DNA of 7,292 bases from assembly GCA_016938095.1 (NCBI GenBank), contig JAFGVG010000075.1, forward strand, positions 1 through 7,292, written 5' to 3'. Source of the stretch: Bacteroidales bacterium (GTDB taxonomy: Bacteria; Bacteroidota; Bacteroidia; Bacteroidales; UBA10428). The notes below the pieces were generated by a model. It searched no databases and was not told where the DNA came from. It worked only from the letters and a program-made list of their open reading frames with translations. The translations under genes and the position numbers were made by a program. Shown in pieces: positions 1-6,493 of this stretch (positions are counted from its first letter, which is position 1; every line of letters begins with the position of its first letter).

Positions 1-74
1 GTTGAATAATAACAGGTAATGGAAGAAACCAGAAAGGAAATCAGTAATAGTAAGGAATAAATTGAAAACTGCAT
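1..74 (-). CDS. N-terminal start of a possible small exported protein (partial, runs off window)
   Basis: On the minus strand an ATG at 74-72 opens a frame that stays open to position 1, giving 24 complete codons. The peptide begins MQFSIYSLLLLISFLV and continues SSITCYYS, which reads as the hydrophobic core of a signal peptide. The cysteine at about residue 21 could be a lipidation site, but SITC is a poor lipobox. There is no Lys or Arg before the hydrophobic core, which is unusual for a signal peptide. A purine-rich GGACGAGGCGAG lies 10-21 bases upstream and might serve for ribosome binding. The frame is closed upstream by a TAA at 125-123. It lies about 100 bases after the OmpA-family gene on the same strand, so the two could be co-transcribed. 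No function can be assigned from this fragment, and a chance hydrophobic ORF is possible. Confidence 0.4.
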   Translation of the reverse strand, partial: MQFSIYSLLLLISFLVSSITCYYS

Positions 75-175
75 GGTCTGATCACTCGCCTCGTCCGTTG
101 TATTGTACGGAAAGGGAATGTATTAGTTGCCGGGTAATGACTTAAAAAATTGTTAATTATTGCAGATACTTTGTT

Positions 176-1198
176 TTACTCCTGGATCAGTTCATACAGG
201 GTATCGAGCCTGGGCGAAAGAATGATTTCGGTTCGCCTGTTCTTCTGCCTGGCTTCGGGTGTTTTTCCCGGATCGACGGGTTGGTACTGGCTACGACCGG
301 CGGTGGTAAGTCGTTGCGGGTTTATCGACGATCCTTCGAGCAGAATTCTGACAATGGAGGTTGCCCGTAACACACTTAGGTCCCAGTTGTCTTTATATGC
401 CGATCCGGCAAGTACCTGAACATCGTCGGTATGACCCTCAATGGTTACATTGATATCGGGGTTTTGTTCGAGCACCCTGGCCAGGTTTTTTAGTGCAGAT
501 ACACCTTTGGAATCGACGGTTGCACTGCCGCTTTTGAAAAGCAGTTTTTCCTCAAGCGACACGTAAACCTTACCGTTTTTCTGGGTTATGGTAAGTCCCT
601 GGTTTTCGAATCCCAGCAGTGCATCGGATACTTTTTTACGCAACGACGACAAAGTTTGCTGTTGCTGGTTCAGCGCCTGTTCGAGTTCCGAAAGGCGGGC
701 ATTACGTGTTTCGAGTTCCTGTTGCACCCTGTCCAGGTCGGTTTTCCGGGTTGTTAAATCGGCTGATAGCTTTTCCAGTTCATTTTCGCGTTGCTGCAAA
801 TCTTTACGGGCGGCAATGAGTTCACTCATGAGCCGCCTGATTTCAGTCTCGCTGCCTTGTGCCAGGGCTTGCTGAGCCTCATGCAGGTCACTATAGTCGT
901 TTTTCAGCAATTCATGCTGGCGTGTCAGCCTGTTGACTTCTTCCCTGAGTTTCAACGTGTCTTTTCCTGCGCGTGCAAGTTTTTGTTCGGCACTGGCAAG
1001 TCTGGCTGCTGTTTCCCGTTGTTCAACCGACAGTTTCTCGAGTGTGGCTTTTAGCATATCACGTTCCTCGCTGCAGGTAAGGGATTCCGATTGAAGCGCT
1101 TTAAAGCGCGCAGGAGGTACACAGGCGGTGAAACTAACCGCCAGCATGAGCATTAACAAAGTGCGCAAGCGCGTAGTTTTCAGGCTGTATTTGACCAT
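176..1198 (-). CDS. OmpA-family coiled-coil lipoprotein, peptidoglycan-binding
   Basis: This 340-residue envelope protein probably tethers the outer membrane to peptidoglycan. Residues 1-26 look like a lipoprotein signal: a basic n-region (MVKYSLKTTRLR), a hydrophobic core (LLMLMLAV), then FTAC with Cys26 as the likely lipidated residue. Residues about 45-190 are rich in Glu, Gln, Lys, Arg and Leu and form a long predicted coiled coil that takes the place of the beta-barrel of classical OmpA. Residues about 215-330 are the OmpA C-terminal domain (PF00691 type). It shows the family signatures IEGHTDD at 253-259, NWDLSVLRA at 271-279 and RQKNRRTEIIL at 317-327. The Asp and Arg of the middle motif are the type that contacts diaminopimelate in this family. 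The start at 1198 is supported by the signal peptide directly after it and by a candidate promoter about 24-54 bases upstream. It is often annotated as OmpA/MotB-like; its exact partner is unknown. Confidence 0.93.
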   Translation of the reverse strand: MVKYSLKTTRLRTLLMLMLAVSFTACVPPARFKALQSESLTCSEERDMLKATLEKLSVEQRETAARLASAEQKLARAGKDTLKLREEVNRLTRQHELLKNDYSDLHEAQQALAQGSETEIRRLMSELIAARKDLQQRENELEKLSADLTTRKTDLDRVQQELETRNARLSELEQALNQQQQTLSSLRKKVSDALLGFENQGLTITQKNGKVYVSLEEKLLFKSGSATVDSKGVSALKNLARVLEQNPDINVTIEGHTDDVQVLAGSAYKDNWDLSVLRATSIVRILLEGSSINPQRLTTAGRSQYQPVDPGKTPEARQKNRRTEIILSPRLDTLYELIQE

Positions 1199-1221
1199 GG
1201 CATTTTCAATATATCAATGGG

Positions 1222-1252
1222 CTAAATTAGTTCACCGGTAATTATGTCCAAA
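1222..1252 (-). promoter_or_regulatory. Candidate Bacteroidota promoter for the OmpA-family gene
   Basis: Read on the minus strand, TTTG at 1252-1249 is followed after exactly 19 bases by TAATTTAG at 1229-1222. This matches the Bacteroidota vegetative consensus (TTG or TTTG at -33, 19-21 bases, TAnnTTTG at -7) in all but one of the fixed -7 positions. Transcription would begin near 1216, giving a short leader of about 18-20 bases before the ATG at 1198. It is inferred from motif and spacing only. Confidence 0.42.
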
Positions 1253-1272
1253 TGAATTATGGAATTAATTAT

Positions 1273-1280
1273 TAACTTTG
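1273..1280 (+). promoter_or_regulatory. Candidate -7 element for dxs
   Basis: TAACTTTG at 1273-1280 is an exact match to the TAnnTTTG -7 consensus of Bacteroidota. It sits about 60 bases upstream of the dxs start. No convincing TTG or TTTG is found 19-21 bases upstream, so the -33 half is missing or degenerate. If it is used, the 5' leader would be roughly 55 bases. The match could be chance in this AT-rich stretch. Confidence 0.33.
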
Positions 1281-1341
1281 TAACTTAAAAGCCAATTTAG
1301 CTGTCGGTTAACCCGTGCGATTAAGATGATATTCCTGGGTG

Positions 1342-3267
1342 ATGAATAACGAAAAAGAAAAGCAACTTCTTGACCAGATAACCTATCCGGCCGATCTCCG
1401 AAAGCTCAAAAAAGATCAGTTGCCGCAGGTTTGTGACGAGCTCAGGCAGTTCATTATTGATGAATGTGCCTCCAACCCGGGTCACCTGGGTGCCAGTCTG
1501 GGTGTGGTTGAACTCACCGTAGCGCTGCATTATGCCTATAACACTCCCCACGACGCTTTGGTTTGGGATGTGGGCCATCAGGCCTATGGTCACAAAATAC
1601 TCACTGGCCGGCGTGAATCGTTTCATACCAACCGTAAGTACAAAGGAATCAGCGGATTTCCAAAAATCAGTGAAAGTGAATACGATGCCTTTGGCACCGG
1701 GCACTCTTCCACATCTATTTCGGCCGCATTGGGAATTGCCGTTGCCAGTCGCATCCAGGGCATCAAAAGGAATATAGTGGCCATTATTGGCGATGGCTCC
1801 ATGACCGGCGGAATTGCTTTTGAAGGACTCAACAATGCCGGAATTGAAAAAACCAATATTCTGGTTATTCTAAACGACAATAACATTGCTATTGATCCCA
1901 ACAGGGGCGCCTTAAAGGAATACCTGGCCGATGTCACCACCTCAAGGACTTACAACAGGCTCAAAGGCGATATTTGGACCCTGTTTGGCAAAATCAACAA
2001 GATAGCGCCACATGCACGCGAATATGCGCAAAAACTTGAAAACGGGCTCAAATCGGTGCTTCTGCACCAGAGCAACCTTTTTGAGGCATTGAGATTCCGT
2101 TACTTCGGACCGGTGGACGGGCACGATGTGATACACCTGGCCGAACTATTACAGGATATGAAAAATATTCCGGGACCCAAATTACTGCATTTGCACACGG
2201 TCAAGGGCAAGGGATTTCCGGAGGCAGAACGGAACCAAACCGTTTACCATGCCCCCGGTTTATACAACCGTAAAACAGGCGAACTGGTGGTTACTTCCAC
2301 GGGAGGTAAGGAACCGCCCCTGTACCAGGATGTATTCGGAATCACCCTGCTTGAGCTGGCCCGCCAGAATCACCGTATCGTAGGGATTACGCCTGCCATG
2401 CCTTCGGGTTGCTCACTTAAGATACTGATGGACGAATTGCCCGAAAGAGCTTTTGATGTGGGTATTGCCGAACAGCATGCAGTTACATTTTCTGCAGGAC
2501 TGGCCGCACAGGGTATCATACCTTACTGCAATGTTTATTCATCGTTTTTACAACGGGCATACGATCAGGTAATTCACGATGTAGCCGTGCAAAATCTTCC
2601 GGTGATATTCTGCATCGACAGGGGAGGCATTGTGGGAGCTGACGGGGCTACCCACCAGGGCGTTTTCGATATTGCCTATCTGCGCTGCGTTCCCAATATG
2701 ATTGTAAGCGCCCCGATGAACGAGGAAGAATTGCGAAATATGCTGTACACCGCACAACTCAAAAACCACGGGCCATTTGCCATAAGGTATCCGCGTGGCA
2801 GAGGTCGCACAATCGACTGGCAACAGCCATTCCGTGAAATTGAAATTGGCAGGGCGCGCCTGGTCAGACCTGGCAAGGACATTGCTATACTTTCGCTGGG
2901 CACCACCGGAAACCTTGTTGAAGATGCGCTGTCTAAACCCGGCATGGAGAATATTGAAGCAGAGCATTGGGACATGCGCTTTGCAAAACCCCTCGACGAG
3001 GCTGCATTGCACAGCATCTGCAAGGCTTTCCAGAATATTGTGGTGGTGGAAGACGGCGTGCTGAAAGGCGGTTTTGGCAGTGCAGTTCTCGAATTTATGA
3101 GCGACAACGGTTACCAGGCCAATGTGAAAAGGTTGGGTGTGCCCGATCATTTTGTCGAACATGGCACCCAGGCCGAATTGTACAAGGAATGTGATTATGA
3201 TGCAGACAGCATTGCCAGGGTGGTAAAGTCGATGGTGGGGCATCGCCACCTTTCGAAAGCCGTTTAA
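1342..3267 (+). CDS. dxs: 1-deoxy-D-xylulose-5-phosphate synthase
   Basis: This enzyme condenses pyruvate and glyceraldehyde 3-phosphate, using thiamine diphosphate (ThDP) and Mg2+, into DXP. That is the first step of the MEP isoprenoid pathway and also feeds thiamine and pyridoxal synthesis in some bacteria. It acts in the cytoplasm. From the ATG at 1342 it has 641 residues, normal for the family. Visible motifs are PGHLGASLGVVELT with catalytic-type His48, WDVGHQAYGHKILTGR, FGTGHSSTSISAALG, and the ThDP/Mg site GDGSMTGG (150-157) followed by LNDNN (177-181). GIAEQHAVTF carries the conserved Glu377, and YSSFLQRAYDQVIHD, DRGGIVGADGATHQG and RYPRGRG follow. The domain III tail (about 500-641) is complete. 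The GTG directly before the ATG could also start translation (1339); a TGA at 1327-1329 closes the frame. No clear Shine-Dalgarno is present. The usual DRAG motif reads DRGG. The gene overlaps its convergent neighbour by four bases. Confidence 0.97.
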   Translation: MNNEKEKQLLDQITYPADLRKLKKDQLPQVCDELRQFIIDECASNPGHLGASLGVVELTVALHYAYNTPHDALVWDVGHQAYGHKILTGRRESFHTNRKYKGISGFPKISESEYDAFGTGHSSTSISAALGIAVASRIQGIKRNIVAIIGDGSMTGGIAFEGLNNAGIEKTNILVILNDNNIAIDPNRGALKEYLADVTTSRTYNRLKGDIWTLFGKINKIAPHAREYAQKLENGLKSVLLHQSNLFEALRFRYFGPVDGHDVIHLAELLQDMKNIPGPKLLHLHTVKGKGFPEAERNQTVYHAPGLYNRKTGELVVTSTGGKEPPLYQDVFGITLLELARQNHRIVGITPAMPSGCSLKILMDELPERAFDVGIAEQHAVTFSAGLAAQGIIPYCNVYSSFLQRAYDQVIHDVAVQNLPVIFCIDRGGIVGADGATHQGVFDIAYLRCVPNMIVSAPMNEEELRNMLYTAQLKNHGPFAIRYPRGRGRTIDWQQPFREIEIGRARLVRPGKDIAILSLGTTGNLVEDALSKPGMENIEAEHWDMRFAKPLDEAALHSICKAFQNIVVVEDGVLKGGFGSAVLEFMSDNGYQANVKRLGVPDHFVEHGTQAELYKECDYDADSIARVVKSMVGHRHLSKAV

Positions 3268-6200
3268 CACCTCCGGCCAACAATCAATACATCGTCAATT
3301 TGTTCGAGCGATCCTTTCCATTCTTCGAAAGTTTGCTCCAGTTTTTCGCGCTGTTGATCAACCGTAAGCGGGCTTATGCCGGCAAGCAATTCCTTTAACG
3401 CAGATGCTTTGAATTTTTTCTCTCCGGGGCCTCCGAACTGATCGGCATATCCGTCTGAAAAAAGATAGAGCATATCGCCTTTTTCAAGGGCAAAGTTGTG
3501 GTTGGTGAATTTCTTTTCAGTTCCTGTGGAACGACCAATGGCAAAGCGATCAGCCTTAATTTCGATAATTTCGCCTTTCCTGGCAACAACAAGGGGATTG
3601 AAAGCTCCTGCATACTCAAGCTGCCCGGCAAGACCTGAATAGGACACCAGTGCTATGTCCATGCCATCGTTCACAATGTTTTCGCCTTTCTGGTGCAGGG
3701 TTAGGGCAACCTCTCGGTTTAGATGGTCGAGTATTACCGAAGGGGTGTAGATACCCTGTTCGATAATAATTTTATTCAGCGCGGTGTATCCGATAAACGA
3801 CATGAAAGCACCCGGAACCCCATGCCCTGTGCAGTCTACGGCAGCAAGAAACTCACGCCCCCCTACATTTGTTATCCAGTAAAAATCACCACTGACAATA
3901 TCCTTGGGTTTGAAAAGTACAAAGGTATTATCCGAGGGAATGTCGGGTGGCAGAATGGAAAACTGAATTCGCCGGGCATAATTGATACTGTCGGTTATGT
4001 CGCGGTTACGCACCGACAACAGCTCATTGGCAGCAGAAAGCTCGATGGTTCGTTCCTGCACCTTTTCCTCGAGCATCCTTTTTTCACGCATCAGGTTTTT
4101 TTCCCTGATTTTAATGTATGCTATCACCCCTGCCAGCAGCAGGATGATCATGGTCAGGATAAAGGATAACCGCATGTAAAAAGGGGGAAGTATCCTGAAG
4201 GTGAAGGTTGCCGGATGTTCCGACCAATTACTATGATCGTTTCTGGCCCTAACCTTCAGGGTGTATTTGCCGGGTTGTAACTTGGCAAACGATACCGAAG
4301 TTTCGTGTTTCATGTCCTGCCAGGTATCGTGTAACCCATCGAGTAACAACTGGTAATAAATACCTTCGGGATTTTTTAGCGAGATACTGATGTAGTTGAA
4401 AGTAAAGTCGTTTTCAGCACTCGGGAAACGTATACCTTGTATCATGCTGCAAGGTGTTTGCTTTACCAGCATCTCGTTAAAATGAACCACCGGGGCTGTC
4501 GAATCTTCAACCGCAAGCAAATCGATGTTGCAACGCATGGCCCCATCTGCGGTTCCTATCCACAATGCGCCTGAGGCGTCAAAGCACCAGGCATTGTTAT
4601 TGGTTTCAATTCCGGTAAACCCATTTTGATGGGTGAATGCCTGGATATTTTGGTTATGCTCATCTATTTTATTCAGTCCAAAATTAGTACCCGCATAAAT
4701 ATTGTTGTACTTGTCGCATACCAGCAGATTTATCAGGTTGGCCAGCATGCCTTCCTGCACTCCGAAATAGATTACCGTGTCGGCCTTTATTTTCGCGGCT
4801 CCTTTGGTACGGGTTCCCACCCAGATGTTGTTTTGGTTATCTCCGGTAATACAGGTCACCGCTACATCGCCCAGGCTGACCATTTTCGAAAATACTCCGT
4901 GGTTGTAACGGGTCAGTCCGTTTTTTAATTCGCTGCCGATCCACAGGTTGTTACCGGCATCGCAATATAAGGCGGTTATATAATTGCCTGCCAGACCAGA
5001 CCCTTGGGTGTGCGTATTCACATAACGGTTATTGGCCAGATCATATTCAACCAGCCCGTCGCTGGTTCCAATCCACAAATGATCGCGGCTGTCGATGGCA
5101 AGTGCAGTAATACCGGTTGTTACCAAAAGGCGTGGGTCGATATTGCTGTTGATGGCGGGTTGTGCCATAAACTGCTTCCTGGCAGCACTGTACATGATGA
5201 TCCCCTGTTCGGCTGTACCGGCATAGATATTGTTTTCACTGTCCCTGGCAAAGCAACGGATGCGGCTTCTGAGGGGACTGTTCGTATGGTCGAAATGGTA
5301 GAATCCCCGGGCATTTGGTACGCCGGTATATACCGATATTCCATGGTTGGTGCCCAGCCAAATGTTTCCTTGCGGATCGGTTGTGATGGCATTAACCTGG
5401 TTGTCGACCAAACCATTTTGTTGTGAGAAGCCAATGAAGCGTTCATCCTTAAAAATGTCCAGTCCCTGTTCGGTGGTTCCTATCAGCATATTGCCTTCGG
5501 CGTCTTCGGTTAGGCACCATACATGGTCGTCGTGCAGTCCGTTGGACGTGTTGAAAATCTTCAGCTGACCCAATGCATCAATGCGTGTAATTCCACCGGG
5601 ATTACCATCTCCTTTCCAGTGGCCCACCCAAATATTCCCTTTGCGATCTTCGGTGATGGCTGTTACCCAGTTCGAGGCCAGCCCGTTACCGGTGGTAAAC
5701 TCTGCCATGGAATTGTTTCGGAGGTTACACCGGGTAAGACCTCCGTTATACGTTCCCAGCCAGAAATTACCTTTGCTGTCTTCGAACATGACCGTAGGGC
5801 TGAAATAGGTCGACATACCTTTTGGGATGTACGTTTCAAACGAATTGTCGGTTTTATTGTACTTTCGTATACCCACGTTGGTGATAAAGAATATGGCACC
5901 GTCCCGGGTGACAAGGCTTCCGAAAACCTGGTCGCCCAGGCTCCGGCCTTTCAGGTAGTGTTCAAATTCGAAATCCTTTCCCGGATTGGCAGGGTTCTTT
6001 ATCAGCAAGGCGCCATCAGATGCTGTGGTAATCCAAAGGCGTTTTAGCGAGTCCTGATTGATTGAAGTGATATTTGAGGTAATTAAGCTATCGGACAGGT
6101 TAATCACTTCAAAGGTTTTGCCGTTGAAACGTGTAATGCCGCCCCCTTCGTGTCCCAGCCACAGATTATGGTTGCTATCGATGAAAAGCACCCTTACACC

Positions 6201-6473
6201 GCCTTCTGCAAGGCCCTGTTCAACCGAATAGGAAATAAAGCTGATACCGTCGAACCGTGACACACCGCTTTGTGTTCCTAACCATACATAGTGCCTGTTA
6301 TCCTGCACTATGGCGTATACTTTCGATTCGAAATTCCTTTTGGTGCTATAATTGTCGAAAAAATAAGTCTGCGAAAGGAGTTCGGCAGCACCGGCAAACA
6401 AGACCACCACCAGTGCAAAAGCTATTCTGCAAGGTCTCCGGTATGACAGGGTTATATTATTAAGGGCAGACAA
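3264..6473 (-). CDS. Membrane sensor: two-component-regulator propellers, Y_Y_Y domain and SpoIIE/PP2C serine phosphatase
   Basis: This 1069-residue protein probably senses a periplasmic ligand and controls a cytoplasmic Ser/Thr phosphatase. In order it has an N-terminal signal sequence or anchor (RRPCR, then a hydrophobic run to about 33) and 14 propeller repeats (about 50-648) with motifs such as VWLGT, LWLGH and IWVGT. A Y_Y_Y domain follows (about 685-762), then one transmembrane helix (about 768-787), a coiled coil (about 790-820) with KVQERTIEL, and a SpoIIE domain (about 835-1069). Phosphatase metal-site acids are present: SGDFYW (Asp863), VDCTGHG (Asp880), DGMDIAL (Asp936/939), FSDGYADQ (Asp1007) and QIDDVLIV (Asp1060/1061). 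There is no histidine kinase, receiver or DNA-binding domain. The family precedent is RsbU-like partner switching with anti-sigma-factor antagonists; none is seen here. The start is a TTG at 6473: no in-frame ATG follows before the signal sequence, and a TAG lies two codons upstream. The gene is 17 bases downstream of the caspase-like gene and probably in its operon. Confidence 0.92.
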   Translation of the reverse strand: MSALNNITLSYRRPCRIAFALVVVLFAGAAELLSQTYFFDNYSTKRNFESKVYAIVQDNRHYVWLGTQSGVSRFDGISFISYSVEQGLAEGGVRVLFIDSNHNLWLGHEGGGITRFNGKTFEVINLSDSLITSNITSINQDSLKRLWITTASDGALLIKNPANPGKDFEFEHYLKGRSLGDQVFGSLVTRDGAIFFITNVGIRKYNKTDNSFETYIPKGMSTYFSPTVMFEDSKGNFWLGTYNGGLTRCNLRNNSMAEFTTGNGLASNWVTAITEDRKGNIWVGHWKGDGNPGGITRIDALGQLKIFNTSNGLHDDHVWCLTEDAEGNMLIGTTEQGLDIFKDERFIGFSQQNGLVDNQVNAITTDPQGNIWLGTNHGISVYTGVPNARGFYHFDHTNSPLRSRIRCFARDSENNIYAGTAEQGIIMYSAARKQFMAQPAINSNIDPRLLVTTGITALAIDSRDHLWIGTSDGLVEYDLANNRYVNTHTQGSGLAGNYITALYCDAGNNLWIGSELKNGLTRYNHGVFSKMVSLGDVAVTCITGDNQNNIWVGTRTKGAAKIKADTVIYFGVQEGMLANLINLLVCDKYNNIYAGTNFGLNKIDEHNQNIQAFTHQNGFTGIETNNNAWCFDASGALWIGTADGAMRCNIDLLAVEDSTAPVVHFNEMLVKQTPCSMIQGIRFPSAENDFTFNYISISLKNPEGIYYQLLLDGLHDTWQDMKHETSVSFAKLQPGKYTLKVRARNDHSNWSEHPATFTFRILPPFYMRLSFILTMIILLLAGVIAYIKIREKNLMREKRMLEEKVQERTIELSAANELLSVRNRDITDSINYARRIQFSILPPDIPSDNTFVLFKPKDIVSGDFYWITNVGGREFLAAVDCTGHGVPGAFMSFIGYTALNKIIIEQGIYTPSVILDHLNREVALTLHQKGENIVNDGMDIALVSYSGLAGQLEYAGAFNPLVVARKGEIIEIKADRFAIGRSTGTEKKFTNHNFALEKGDMLYLFSDGYADQFGGPGEKKFKASALKELLAGISPLTVDQQREKLEQTFEEWKGSLEQIDDVLIVGRRC
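4530..6326 (-). repeat. Fourteen tandem propeller repeats within the sensor gene
   Basis: Repeats of about 40-50 codons carry a core of aromatic-x-Gly-Thr type, preceded by a D..GN-like turn. Cores are centred at residues 65, 106, 148, 196, 239, 283, 331, 373, 418, 468, 512, 552, 594 and 639. Fourteen units fit two seven-bladed beta-propellers, the arrangement known for Bacteroidota hybrid sensors. Units 4 (IFFIT) and 7 (MLIGT) have the most degenerate cores. The DNA has diverged, so this is a protein repeat rather than a recent nucleotide duplication. Confidence 0.82.
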
Positions 6474-6493
6474 TTCCTATTGGGTTGTCATTA
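6471..6493 (-). promoter_or_regulatory. Coupled stop/start junction with a four-codon leader and TTG start
   Basis: Read on the minus strand, the caspase-like gene ends in TAA at 6493-6491. An ATG at 6491-6489 shares one base with it (TAATG). This ATG is in frame with the phosphatase gene but reads ATG ACA ACC CAA TAG, so it stops after four codons. Then come GAA and the TTG at 6473-6471, from which the phosphatase frame is open. AGGA at 6478-6475 lies only one base before the TTG, too close for a normal ribosome binding site. The layout suggests termination-reinitiation, or a nonsense change in a once-normal ATG start. Confidence 0.6.

Noticed and set aside
94..111. Small inverted repeat TCCGT/ACGGA with an 8-base loop between the OmpA gene and the partial ORF
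   Set aside because: Five base pairs with no T tract on the minus strand is too weak for a terminator or a named regulatory element.
136..160. AT-rich inverted repeat around AATTGTTAATT with a run of six T on the minus strand just after the OmpA stop
   Set aside because: There is no GC-rich stem before the T run, so it does not meet the pattern of an intrinsic terminator.
3234..3250. GC-rich hairpin GGTGG/CCACC with a 7-base loop at the end of dxs, followed by TTT and the palindrome CTTTCGAAAG (3250-3259)
   Set aside because: The stem is only 5 bp and no proper T tract follows; it lies in coding sequence and can arise by chance, so I do not call a terminator.
2548..3270. Long minus-strand open frame (240 codons) opposite dxs
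   Set aside because: It lies wholly inside the convincing dxs gene, has no recognisable domain or signal, and its translation is rich in His and Cys as expected for an antisense shadow.
5523..6047. Plus-strand open frame (174 codons) opposite the sensor propeller
   Set aside because: The opposite strand encodes clear propeller repeats, and this frame shows no domain; similar shadows at 5004-5426 and 3723-4169 were left out for the same reason.
6477..6479. Possibility that TAG is recoded as a sense codon in this organism
   Set aside because: Nothing else in the window supports TAG recoding: the complete genes end in TAA and no other gene needs TAG read through. Reinitiation, mutation or sequence error is simpler.
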